From Zhengitettix transpicula (lineage: Eukaryota; Arthropoda; Insecta; Orthoptera; Tetrigidae), in NCBI GenBank assembly GCA_037074705.1, contig CM073590.1, positions 135,241,600 through 135,305,599 on the forward strand: DNA of 64,000 nucleotides. The letters are read 5' to 3'. Made by a program: the position numbers and the translations under genes. Position 1 is the first letter of the stretch; the number at the start of each line of letters is the position of its first letter. The notes beneath the pieces are model-generated. The model ran no database searches. It saw only the letters and a list, made by a program, of their open reading frames with translations, and was not told the origin of the DNA. Positions 36,511 through 48,639 of the stretch are shown here, one piece after another.

Positions 36511-36661
36511 TTGTTACGAACATACGTACCTAAAAATATTGTTGCCGCACTCGTTTAAATTTGTATAAGCAATGTACATGGATGCCTATACATATAAACA
36601 TAGGAACTTATGTATTATCTACTTTTTTGTAGTAAAATACAAAAATAATATGGTCACGTAC

Positions 36662-37645
36662 CTCTTCGGTCACACTGCTGCAAGCGACGATACTAACTAC
36701 AGAACACGTTACAGCCATCAGAAACCAAACAACGACATTCAAAATAGTGATATATTGCAATTCTTTGTGATTTATATTGATGGTGAATTCTAAAATAACG
36801 TGGTAAATGCTGTACGTTATTGCGGTAAATGCCGCAAGTAATATGACAAATACATTTATACCATATAAGTTATTTATGTCTCTACTGAGTTCCCATAATG
36901 CATCGTATTCGTTGACGATATCAAACTTTTCTTGTCTCTGTTTCCGATTGCTGATAATACGTTGAATGTTTATATTAGGCAACACACAAAATATATTCAA
37001 ATGACTATACATTTCTATGTTTTGTATCATGGTGTTAAATCTTCGAAATAAATGCATTATTGTCCGAACAAGGTTTGCAAACATTAGCATCTCGACTACC
37101 ATCAACACTTCTGAAGTCACAATTAAAGGACTCCACAACGTTACTTCTATATCCTTCCTTTTATACTCGAAAGTGATTGAAGTAACTAAGAAAAAAACAG
37201 TCATTACACTTGCCAAAATAGAATACTGAGAGATTTTCTTGTAAATCTCTTTATTCGTATACTGCGTAAATAAGACCGTCAACTTCCAAATAATTGGAAC
37301 AGTTCTTTTAATCCGGGCCCAAGCCGATATATATATTATTACAATTACAATTAACACCAAAGACGTCTGGCAAACTCCTCCGACCCAATCCAGATGTTCG
37401 AAACTTTTGTTGTGGAAATTAGTGAGCCAACTGATACGACAGGCAAAGATTGAGGAGCCAATCACAAAACTCAACAGTAAAAGTGAAACGGAGGATCGTA
37501 TTGGTGAAACCGGATCATCACTGAGTCTAAAGGGAAATAACCCAAACATACGATATAATTGAATAAAAGGATTTGCAGCCGACAACAGATTGTGTTTCTT
37601 CATAAGCATCATAAAATTATTTACGACGAAAATGTTAATTTTCAC
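36662..37645 (-). CDS. Insect gustatory receptor, large 5' exon (GR-1)
   Basis: Insect GRs are seven-pass membrane ligand-gated ion channels of chemosensory neurons. This exon has 328 codons ending at the donor GAG|GTACGT in phase 0. The protein has the IQLYRMFGLFPFRLSDD-type N-terminus of the family and about six hydrophobic segments, the last near residues 300-322 (ITILNVVVWFLMAVTCSVVS). The usual seventh segment with the TYxxxxxQF signature is absent, as expected if it is on later small exons in the family's conserved phase-0 intron structure. I could not find those exons in the window. Met12, 13 or 15 could also be the start. It is paralogous to GR-2 at 40040-40975. The ligand cannot be told. 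Confidence 0.88.
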
Positions 37646-37649
37646 ATTT

Positions 37650-38943
37650 ATAAATTCCTATTTGTACTTCAAATATAACGTACAACATTTTTTAATTGTA
37701 AAATTAGCAAGGGAAGCACTTGGAAAGTATATATTTTGCCAAACTATTGGCACGTAATCAGTCACGAAAACTGAAAGCCACTTGTCACGATCTTGAAAAG
37801 TTCGAACCCATATTAGCTAACCCACATAATGATTACATAAATGTATCGTTCAAGCGTAGATCAACTTATTGATTCTGTTTCCTTGCAATTTAATTTAGCA
37901 AATGGGTTTCTGTAATATTGTTTATCGTCAATATTTAACAATTGAATTTCTCTGCAAATACGAATGCACAGTTACGTATAAACTACAAAATATTCTCAAA
38001 TACTATTGCGTGATAAGTATGATTATAGACTTGCATAAAGCATCCGTAGCTTTGAAACCGATTGACAATGTGTCATTGAAGTCCATTAGTGAATAGATGA
38101 GAAAGGGAACTTTAACAGTATTTCACAAATCAGAATTTAAACTTTTTTGAAACAGCTAACATCCAATATTTTTTTTAAAAAAACACATCAGTGTACACTT
38201 GAAAATTAAATATATTTAAAATATGGTCATATAAGCCATAGCATAAATTACATAAAAGTATGAACTTCAATAGAAAAATTGACAAATTAAAATATAAAAA
38301 ATAATATTTAGATTATTTAATTATTTTCTTTATCTAACAATAAGAAAAGTCAAGATCTAAATTTTGTGACTTTGGTTTCATTGTTGAAAATGCTTAAACA
38401 CGTCGAGTCATGTGGTAGTAAAGGTATGTTAATTTTACATTGACATGAAATTCGTGAGTCAAGCTAGAATTAGCCAAAGCCTATTCAAGCTGAACTTGGA
38501 AACGTGGGTGGAACACCCGCGGAATTCGACTAATACCATGTTTCCAGCAGGTCGCATGCATAGTCGTGTTTGAACCTATCGTGATGAACCCCAGAATCAC
38601 CAAGAAAGCAGTTGCACATACCCCCTTTAGGAGTTAGAGGCTGCTTTGATTCCCCAGACTCTAGGATTTAGCTGTGAAGTTTACAGCTGTCCCCTTAGCC
38701 TGAATAACGGTAGGGACCCACCACAGAAGTATAGGCAGGCGGTTTCGCATCAGATACTAGAGATAAATATCCAACCCCTTGACGACCGCCTCAAGTTAGT
38801 ATCGGCTGAAGCCAGAAAAGACCAATTTCTGAATGCATTTTAAGGTAGATTGAGTTTAGCTACATTTAAATAAAAAAACATATTCTGTGAAATATAGAAA
38901 CACTGTTGGTTGTAACGAAAATAAATTACTTCAATTCTGGGTT
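37650..38943. other. Intergenic or intronic stretch between GR exons
   Basis: No GR C-terminal exon (TYxxxxxQF) was found on the minus strand. 38400-38850 is GC-richer with a 65-codon plus frame of no known family. Confidence 0.45.
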
Positions 38944-39370
38944 GATAATGTCAAATATTTTACACAATAAAAAGAAAAATTTATTTAAAAATTCAATTTA
39001 CTTGACAATATTATCAATAAAATGTTTTCAAAAAATTGAATGAGAAATATGCTTGTTTGCCAAAACATAATATTTCTAACATCAGGGTTCAAAATTGCAG
39101 GGCCTGTAGCAGACTATTTTTTGGACTTGTAAAACATACATTGTATGTACTTCAGTATATTTTCTAGTACCATACAGGCAAACGGCATCGTGCGGTCTGG
39201 TTGTCGTCGTCGATGGGTCTCTCTGGACACATTGTGTTGTCTGTAACGGGACAACAAAATCAGCATTTGCAAGTTCCAACTTGCAACTTCTAACGCCCTT
39301 TCATTTAACTTCGGATCTAAGGACGTTCGAAATTTTGATCACAACCCTAAAATATTTCACTTATGATTTC
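38944..39370. repeat. 427-bp inverted repeat, left arm
   Basis: Its reverse complement matches 41572-41998 throughout, sharing TTGATAATATTGTCAAGTAA, AACATCAGGGTTCAAAATTG and AACTTCGGATCTAAGGACGT-type sequence with scattered differences. The two arms bracket GR-2. Confidence 0.9.
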
Positions 39371-40039
39371 AAATTTAGATTTAAGGATCCTGCTATTTCA
39401 AGAGGCATTTAAAAACTGTCCCTCTGCTCTGCGCAGTCATTCCCATGTTAATATTTGCTCCACCTTCTCTTCCTACCCAAGAAGTATTTTGACATCACGT
39501 AGTCAACTATTCCACCAATTACTTTTTCATTGGTCTAATCCCTCCACTGGTAACATAACAGACTCGGCGGATGTGTCCCCTGATAATTTTCGGCAACGGT
39601 GAACGAAGCTTATTTCCCAATTCTCACGTTCTTATGCAGCTGGTTTGGCGTTATCCAGTCCTATGAACCCTTCTCTAGGCACCTTAGATCGTCCGCCATG
39701 CCGGTGCCTACTTTGTGACCACTGACATCTGTTCACGATTCTTAGTAATATTCCGCGACGCGAATTTTAGATTTCTTCTATTTTATTAGTTATTAATTTT
39801 CATTATTAAAATATGCGGGTTACAATGTTTTGTACTTAGTACGCTACTACCACAAAATCCGAATTATAAGCACTAAAAGACGATAATTTCATTTCTTCTC
39901 CAATTTTAGAGTTACTTTTTACGTAATTACTAAATATTAGTAGCTTTATATTTTAAATTAAATATGGAATGAGCGTGAAAATTTTTAATATATTGGTTAC
40001 GAGCGAACCGAAATTACTAGAACTAATGTATATGCTTAC
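39371..40039. other. Stretch after the GR-2 donor, unassigned
   Basis: A 79-codon plus frame at 39363-39602 resembles nothing known. No GR terminal exon is visible. Confidence 0.4.
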
Positions 40040-40975
40040 CTCATTCATCGCGATACAACAACTGCCAACACATGTTAAAAAGTGTACTGTGCAGAATAGC
40101 ATCCAAAACGGAAGCGTTATTACTTGTAGAACTTTATAGCCACGAGTATTCATGAGGAGAATGATGCGGTAAACTGCGTACGTAACAGAGATAACAGTTT
40201 GCAGCACCGTGAACATGCAATTAACGTTAAAGAGGGAGCAAATCTCATCACAGAGTTTTACTATCCGATCATAAGAGTCTACTATCGGACAAATGGTCAA
40301 GTCCTCGGTGCTTTTCAAAGCATATTTATGCGAAAGTTTCGTTGAAGTACAGAAGTTTTCCTGTGGTTCATTTCTGTCTATATTTGCTATTCGTTTATTA
40401 ATTTGTTTTAAAAAGCAGGCTATGAGTAGTACAAGACCTACAAACTGCATTCCGTGAACTATGTATACGTATTCACTAATTACTACCAGAGTAAACGCGA
40501 TTCTTAAGTTATTATCCGGGCTTAAGTGTTCTACCACAATATCACTAGTTAATAGTAACACAATGAGCGCGGTGTGACAGCAGGCGTAGCGAAACACCTT
40601 CGTAAATTTCTGAAAATCGCAACCCAGTTCTCCTCCCATTTGAGATGCCCTGGCTACGACTCTCGTCATTTTCCTTGCTTGAATCCATGTTGATGAATAC
40701 AAAACAACATTGCCCACCGTACAGAACACAGCTTGACCAACTGAACCGACTACGTCCACCTGAACGCCATCTGCGCTTGCAAGTTGGTGACACCATAAAA
40801 TGCGCACCAAAAAGAGTGCACTGAAAATTAAAACACTGTACAGAACAGCCGCTCTTGACTTTTCGATTGGAAATACCATGTCATCCGTAAGACGATACGG
40901 GGCTAGACCAACAATTCTGTTCACGTGAAACATTGGTGCCGCCGCAGTCAATAAATTCGAGAACACCATGACCAA
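40040..40975 (-). CDS. Insect gustatory receptor, large 5' exon (GR-2)
   Basis: The exon has 312 codons and stops at the donor GAG|GTAAGC in phase 0, the same position and phase as GR-1. It aligns with GR-1 from the N-terminus (GR-2 VNRIVGLAPYRLTDD, GR-1 LYRMFGLFPFRLSDD) to the sixth hydrophobic segment (LPFWMLFCTVHFLTCVGSC). The seventh segment and TYxxxxxQF must be on later exons that I cannot see. The start is Met1 or Met3. It lies between two 427-bp inverted repeats. It is uninterrupted, so selection has kept it or the duplication is recent. Confidence 0.88.
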
Positions 40976-41571
40976 TCACAATAACAGGCACTTTCGTTAG
41001 CTTTCAGAAAGAGACTGAAACAAAAGTGTTCTCGTTCTATTGGCGTAGAAACGGCTCAATCAATACTGTCATTAATTCGTTAATAAGAACGATTTCCCTG
41101 CAGTTGCCCTTATTCTAGATTAAAATATTGAATTTCAAAACAAAGGTTATCGTATACTATTAATATAAGTGCAATTGGTATGTGGTCAAACTTCAATTAT
41201 CGAGGATTAGGAATTTTGTAAATTAAATTACTGGAAATTTAAAACATAACACGGGCTTTACTTCAAGAAAAGTAAATGTTATCTCCAGCAGGCGTCACTA
41301 GTACAATTAATTGGAAACTGATTAATGGATTGATCAGAGTCGTCAAGAGTGTAAGAGTGGTTAGGAAACCGAGATAGCTAAGTATAAATAGGGAGAAAAT
41401 GACTCTATGATTGCTATAGAGCTTCCAAACAATGTGAATAACCGGTCGGGGTTCAATCACTCAAGATCACTTAAGAAGTTTGCAGTTTCAGTCAGCAAAT
41501 CCGAAGGACGTCTTTCTGTCACGCGAGTATTTTTTTTCATTGCTCATTCTTGCTGGTGCTAGAAATGATTT
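40976..41571. other. GR-2 upstream region
   Basis: The GR-2 promoter would be here. No clear core element can be fixed. A minus frame at 41263-41460 is unrecognised. Confidence 0.4.
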
Positions 41572-41998
41572 GAAATCATAAGTGAAGTATTTTAGGGCTG
41601 AGATCAAAATTTAGAACGTCCTTAGATCCGAAGTTAAACAGAAATGGCATTAGAAGTTGCAAGTTGGAACTTGAAAATGCTGATTTGGACGTCTCGTCAC
41701 AGACCATCCAAAGTGTCCAGAGAGACCCATCGACGACGACAACCAGACGACACGATGTCGTTTGCCTGTATGGTCCTTGAAAAGATACTGAAGTACATAC
41801 AATGTATGTTTTACAAGTCAATAAAATAGTCTGCTACAGGGCCCGCAATTTTGAACCCTGATGTTAGAAACATCATGTTTCGGCAAACAAGCATATTTCT
41901 CATTAATTTTTTTGAAAACATTTTATTGATAATATTGTCAAGTAAATTGATTTTTAAAATAAATTGTTTTTCTTATTTTGTAAAATATTTGACAATAT
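41572..41998. repeat. 427-bp inverted repeat, right arm
   Basis: Inverse of 38944-39370. The plus frame at 41644-41829 has no known domain. Confidence 0.9.
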
Positions 41999-43130
41999 GG
42001 TCAGAAGATGATGCGATGTTCTCCTGGGCACCAAAACAGCTGACGAGCCGGACGTATGCACAGGGCAGGACAGGACTGTAGAGCTAGATTACCCCCATGA
42101 TCACAGGACGGACCACAGAGACCTTAACAGGATACGAACGGACCTCAACTTCAAGAAAAAATAGACTGCAGGTACGTTCCGGTGAAATGAACCGATGATT
42201 CCACAGTGAATGGGCTCGCGCTAAGATAATGATGGGCAGCACGAATTCTACAGAATTTGTCTGAATTCCGTTCTCGGACACGTACAGGCGAAAGTTCCAA
42301 AAATCCGATAGGTAAAAACACATCCATTTTCGACATAAATAACCGACTTGTAATATTTTAAACCGCGTAAATACGTCCTAAGTGTCCAAAAAACTGAAAA
42401 CACGATAAAAATTATACACGATCTTAGAAACGATCACGGAAACTTGAACACAGATCTCTAACCGACCGAGCTAAATCGAATTATGTATTTAATATGTTGT
42501 TATTGGGATTTTCTTATATATATTTAGGCATTTTTCTTGACTTAATGTTCGAAAGACAACTGAATAAAAACACTTGCTACGAAACATTATTTTATCAGAA
42601 TTGAAAATATAGGAATGTACTATTTCCGAATGATTCAGTTTCGTTGAAACTACATTTTGTCTTAACCTAGTTAATAAGACGTTTTAAAAACAGTTTTCCA
42701 CTTAGAAGTTATTAATTGTGTCTTCACGGACACAGACTCGGGAAAATTTAACTCCCAAATTTGAGTCTACAATGAACGTTCTGAACTCATCCCTTACACT
42801 TAATAGACTATGTTTTAACCTACAGGAAACCAAAATGGTAAAACCTTCTAAGGGTTTGTCTAAAAACGATCCAAAATTTACCAGACCGTGAACCCTTCCA
42901 CTGTTTGCTAACTGTCGATAAATTAAAATGAAAAAACAAATCTACTTCGTTCCTTACGCGACTCAGAAGTTGTTTCACCGATCAAACGTGGCGTGAGAAT
43001 ATAGTTGCAATTAACGCCGATATAATACTTGCAGTTTCCTGTGAACATGCGTTTCCTGAATGTTCTTGGTAATGAAAGGACTAACGAACTGGTCCCCTTT
43101 CAGTTATTCAGCTTGAAATATTACTATTCT
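41999..43130. other. Unassigned stretch
   Basis: No recognisable domain. Overlapping minus frames at 42084-42336 do not resemble a family I know. Confidence 0.4.
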
Positions 43131-43605
43131 CTTTCCGGGCTTTCCATGATTCGGGGTTGATCCTGGCTAACCATCAACATCGTCCGCAAGACAAAATCGC
43201 ATTGGATAGATGACGATTCTGTGCGTTTGGTGGGATCTGCAGGGAATCGTCTACTATGAACTGTTCAAACCAAATTTCACCGAGCCCTGCGTGGAAAAAA
43301 AGACCGAATTATCAGCAAAGACATGGTCTAGCTGATTTTCCTCCATGACAACGCACCATCAAACATGTCAACAATTATCCGAAACTACTTGGAGGCACTG
43401 AACTGAAATGTGCTACCCTATGTCAATTATTCACCAGGCCTTACGACTACCACCTGTCGATCAACCACGCTCTCGTTGAGCAGCACTTCAATTCTTACGA
43501 AGACGTCAGAAAATGGCTTTATTAGTGGTTTGCCTCAAAAGAGAGAAATATTTTTGGCGTGGTAACCACAAATTGCCCAAGGGTTGGGAAAAATGTGTAA
43601 CTAGT
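43130..43605 (+). pseudogene. Mariner transposase remnant, catalytic to C-terminal part
   Basis: With several stops and frameshifts it reads PSTSSARQNRIG, TILCVWWDLQGIVYYELFKP (the WWD catalytic region), HDNAPSN, a YSPG...-like block (YSPDLAPSD in intact enzymes), SEQHFNSYEDVRKW-like and HKLPKGWEKCV. The order and spacing match mariner transposases. Confidence 0.85.
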
Positions 43606-43989
43606 GTAACTTTGGATATTTTTTTTTCTTTCTATGAAGAAACGTGTTTTTCTGACTAGAAAACAGCGAATTTATGCATATACACGTGGAATGTACATAT
43701 TTGTGGATGAGATTATAGTAAATTTGTTTCATGCCAATTCCTTTTCGAATTTAACACAATCGGCCAAGTTGCCATTCGGAAGTAGCGCTCACTTTTCGTG
43801 TACAGGCGACTACAAATTTAAAATATCAATGATTCACTGTAATATATACTTGAATGTCAATTAATATTACATTTTTTAGAGTCACAGGCTACACGAGGGT
43901 AATCCACGTGGTGGAAACTCCACTTTAATAGCATAGGACGGTATTTGAAAGGGGTTATCATAACGGTAGAGGAAGGTAACCAAGGGTTA

Positions 43990-44345
43990 ACTAGGACCCT
44001 CGATCTATTGTTTAAGAATTCTACCCTGCATTCGCCTAAAACCTAGAAAACCTGCATCAGGCAGGTCGGGCATTTGGTACTTGTCCCTCGCTCTTCCGAT
44101 GGCGGGAGAGGGGTTTGCTGTGGGGTCGCAGCTTCCTCCTAGCCGTCCGTGCCTTGACCGGTTTAGGAGGCAGATGGACGACTATTACAATATGAATAGC
44201 GGACAACTCTTACCGTATGCCCAATGTCTGCGACCCCGGAACATACACCTCTCAAAACAGGCCGAGGTGCCTCGGCATGTGGGAACCTTAGTTCAACTTT
44301 TTTTTGTGGCAACGCCCCTTTAATAGCATTCGAAGGGATTTGAAA
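43990..44345 (-). repeat. Inverted relative of the 18511-19150 repeat
   Basis: Contains the inverse of the CTCCCGCCATCGGAAG block, GAGGTGTATGTTCCGGGGTC and GCATACGGTAAGAGTTGTCC (shared with 18888-18940), plus GCCGAGGTGCCTCGGC, the palindrome with a changed centre. Confidence 0.85.
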
Positions 44346-44869
44346 GGGTGGATGCTTGTTTACTTTATGTAATTCTGAGTAAATAAATCTACTTCTAGTA
44401 CTACTTTTCCAATTCTTAATAATAATAATTCATTCAATAGCTCAACCTCCTTTCATTATTGCTCATAAGTTATTATTTTCTAGCCTGTAAAGTTTCAGAA
44501 CAACCAGGAGTTCATATTAGCACCATAATTTGCTATATTGTTTCCCTGGGATCAATAATGCACTCCACTTATTTGATCAGCTCGGCGGATTCGGAATAAA
44601 GAATTATAATTTAAAAGCAATTAAGATATTAATTTAATATTGATATTAAATAATGTGAATGAAAGTGTCGTAGTGTTGAAAAAGACAGCAAAGGTTGCAG
44701 AAGAAAATTGCTTAATTATATTACTTTGCCGCAATTGTAAATTTCACATCGCATCCATTTTATAGATTTTTAAAATAACTATAAAAACTGCTTATATCAA
44801 CGTGACTTTGTAAATCAATTGTCACAGACAGAAATGTCGTATATCCATAATCCCCAATTTTACTCTTTG

Positions 44870-46610
44870 CTTTTGCGTTATTTTTATGTAATGCACTTCG
44901 CCCCCTATCCCCTACATGCGCTCACCTGCCATGCCGAAAGGGGTTGAACTCATTGACCCCGAAAAAGTTTCTTTCATAAATCATATCGTCCGTTTGAACA
45001 TTTTACAAAATTTTCACCCACGTCCCCAATATACGTTGGGTTCAACGAAAAGTTGAATGTCATAATTAAATTCAGAGATATCGATACCCCTGGATATGAT
45101 TCCAATCGTATTAGCGTTATTTTCATATAATTCTAAGCTTGTTCCCCTCAATGCCGATAGGGATTGAAATTACACACAGAGAGCATCTAGAGAAATATTC
45201 TGAATTGAATTGACTGCGGAAAATATTAGGCACAAACATCGACCAATTAACATGTTTGAATAATTTCCAACCTCATTCACACTCAGCCGCAAGTTGAATG
45301 TCATAATTAAGCTCAGGGACATCCATAACCCCTGACTCGACTCCAAACTCGAATGTGTTTGAGCTGTTTTTATATAATACCACTCCACCCTCAACCTTTA
45401 ACGGTTGCACCACTGTCAAGCATGAAAGGGGTGGAAATTATACACAGAGAACATGTAGTGAAATTTGATGAATGCCGTTGATCCCGAATTATATTGTTTC
45501 GAAGCAAAAATCGGCCGGTTAGCATGTTCAAAGTTTGTACCCCGCCCTCTTTCACCAAGCCCCTCTAAACCCCGCCAACCACCACAAACCCCCACACGTT
45601 GACCAGATAGTCGTAAATAAACTCAGCGACATCCATAACCCCGGTTTGACTCGAATTTCAGTTGTTTGTGTGTTAATTTTATGAAACGCCCCTCAACCCC
45701 AAAAGGTCCACGGCTGCCCGTGACGTTGAAATCACACAGAAACATCAATAGAGATAACCTAAGGGTGCTCCTTTACCATGCTGTAAGGGTTTGAAATTAT
45801 ACTCAGATAACATTGATAGAAACATTATCAATCTCTTTAACCCCTAAAAATATTTAAAGGAATCAAATATCGGCTGTTTTAGCAAGTTTGAATATTTACA
45901 GCCCGTCCACCCCAACCCTAAACGTGCCCCTCTCTAATGTCGATAAAGGTTGACATTTTACACACACAACATCGTTACAAATACTATCAATCTAATTAAA
46001 TATAATTATTAGCGTGAAATAAATAAGTGCCAGGGCCATTGACGTTGACAGTATTTCTACCATGAATGTAAAATTTCATCCTCTTTCCGCGTGAGAGGGG
46101 AGCACGCTTAGGGGTGGGGTTGAAACATTCTAGCATAATAAGAGAACCGATATTTAAGTCGGATAAATATTTTCAGTGGTCAAAGAAATTAATAGTATTT
46201 TTACTGATGTTATTTGAGTATAATTGTAACCCCTTATAATGTAATATATAATCAAAATATTTATTGTACGCTAATAACCGTCGTGATTTCTTGTTTCAAA
46301 TTTCCACCCCTAACTACCCCCGCTTCAGGCGATTAAATGACCAATTGAATATCATAATTAAACTGAGCGACATCCATAACCCTCGTTTAGACTCCAATAT
46401 CGGTTTTATTCGCGTTATTTCGTTGTAACGTCGTCCACACCTACCCTAAGGGTGCTCCTTTCCCATGCTGTAAGGGCACCTAAGCGTGCTCCTACACATT
46501 TGTTGATATTTTACAAACATAAAATGGGTAGAAATACTATAAATCTAATTGACCCTGAAAAATATTTATTCCACGCAAATATCGTCAATTGACAAAACTC
46601 AAAGCCTTTG
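44870..46610 (+). repeat. Tandem array of about 300-bp units (CATCCATAACCCC family)
   Basis: Landmarks recur in order: ATGTCATAATTAAACTCAGC, CGACATCCATAACCCC, a C-rich run with AAGGGTGCTCC, GAAATTATACACAGAG, CTATCAATCTAATTGACCC, and CAAATATCGGCCGGTTAGCA. Starts lie near 45070, 45315, 45625 and 46365. Units differ by indels and are fairly old. Confidence 0.8.
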
Positions 46611-46611
46611 A

Positions 46612-46776
46612 GTTGTGTCGCTCTGGGCCCTTCTTAGCACCTGAATAATGGAACAAGGATCCCAGAAACGTTGTGTTTTATTTGTGCTCTCACTTATTTT
46701 GTCTGTAATAGGTTATCTTTCTTATTATTAATATTCAATCACACGTAATTTTTTCTATTATTTTAAGTATGTCAGA
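46612..46776 (-). repeat. Dispersed repeat X, copy 3 (inverted)
   Basis: Contains the inverses of GTGCGAAGAAGAG, CAACGTTTCTGGGATCCTTG and ATTATGTCAGATA-type sequence seen in copies 1 and 2. It abuts the tandem array as copy 2 abuts a single unit at 36240. Confidence 0.75.
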
Positions 46777-48639
46777 TACAAGTTGGTATTATAGACCCGG
46801 AGAAACAAAGCATAATTCTGAAAATGGTGGGTGTCAAAATCCGAAATTGGCGTACTCTGATAGGCAAGGAATTAACACGGAACAACTCCAATAAAACAGA
46901 AAGCCGTACATCTATTAAGCATAATATTATTTTGCATAATATTATTTTGCTGGTGTATTAAATTTGGCAAAAAAGGCTTCCTTTGTAAATCAATTTTTCT
47001 TTTTTCTTTGAATGTTAGATAGAAAATCAACTATATCATCGTCAAAGCTTTTCTTGCACGTGCATAACACTAGGGCGAAATTGTGTATTAATGGCATTCT
47101 TTCGTCCGAAGCATGCAGGACTACTAGTTTACAGATTTTATGATTAATAAACAGAGTTTTGGTAAATAACGAAGTAGTGATTAGAGATTTGATATCGGGT
47201 GGCCAGATATAATAATATCATTAAATTATATTATCTGGGCCACCCCTTTGAAGTACAAAGACAATTTCTGTTGTTCGAAACTAAGCTCATTTAGGTATGC
47301 GGTCGATCCCAACTTTTTTCAGCCGGTTTTCTGCCACCACATCATTTTTATTACCATTTTTTTGTATATTTAATTATCGTTAATGTGTCGTTCAACTGGC
47401 GCTACAGGGAAGTTGTATGAAAATCTACATTTACGGGATTCAGACCGTGTCTGTGAGTACCGTTGATGAAGTAACTTAAGAAATAGAGCGTTTAGAAACT
47501 TTGGCAAGAAAGAGAGTCTATTATAAAGGAACTTGTATTTTTAATAAATTCACACTTTCAACTAAGCATCTAAGAACTAAAAAAACACATTACCAAAATC
47601 CAAACTATTAGACACTTATTTTATTAAAGAATTTTCATCATTAAAAATAGTTTTAAAATATATACTTCAAAGCAATCTGCTTGAATTATATGGCATGACA
47701 GTAAATGTAAAAGAATAATAAAAACTACTACTTTTAATTAAACTCTCAGCCCTTATACAATTATTCATACTCATTCTTTCTGGATTCTGTCGGCCTTAGC
47801 ACCTTCCTTCTTCCCTTTTAGTCCTCAACGTGCTCCCCTCAACACAGAGGGCTATTTTACAGTAGGTGATGCGCGAGTCGCCGCCAAGGTTTATGAATTA
47901 GTACAAGCAAAGACATATGTAAACAACGTAGACTGGACAAGGCACTGCTATATTTGAAGCAAATTGAAAACTCAGCCGCCATGTTTTATACTGTCGTGGT
48001 GGGCGCTTCCCATCGTTTTCTAGCCTTTAATTATGTCGTACAAATGACCTCAAACTAAATCTCTACAAACAAACTTTCAGACTTAAAACGATTAAGGAAA
48101 TATAACACATTTAGGGTATTGAAAAATTTATTAACCATTAAACAATATTAGTTTTCTATTCATTTGTCTGATGTTAACTCCTCTCTCATGCATTGATTTT
48201 TTTAAAACAATTCATGTATTCTACAATTAAAGTAATGTTTTAATAACATCTTTATTAAAATTGAGTAGTGAGATTCCTCACTAAATTCGGTCGAAACTAT
48301 TAAATGGTCAAATTAACAAAATAAAGTTTGTCTATGCCCCTCATCCTGAATACCTCCACACACAATATTAATAGGTAATTATTCTTTCCCATTTGCGTTT
48401 CATTATTTCTCAAAACTTTTTCTGCCAATGTGAATAGCTTGACAACGTCTTAAGAAGGGCTGTGTAAACTGTCTTTAAAATCTTTTATTTTAATCAATCC
48501 TGTTTTTCCCTCAGGGCAAGGAGAGCCTACAAACAACATAAACACTTCAGTTTTTTAATCATTGCCTTTACAACACTTCCTGAAATATATTCCACCAATT
48601 TTTATGAATATAAAATTAACCTTTCATATCTTCTTCAAT
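46777..48639. other. Unassigned AT-rich stretch
   Basis: No open frame over about 60 codons with a domain. Short inverted sequence TATAATAATATCATTAAATT...TATTATCTGG near 47205-47240 only. Confidence 0.4.

Noticed and set aside
41263..41460. Third GR exon upstream of GR-2
   Set aside because: The minus frame is hydrophobic but lacks any GR motif, is only 65 codons long, and does not align with GR-1 or GR-2.
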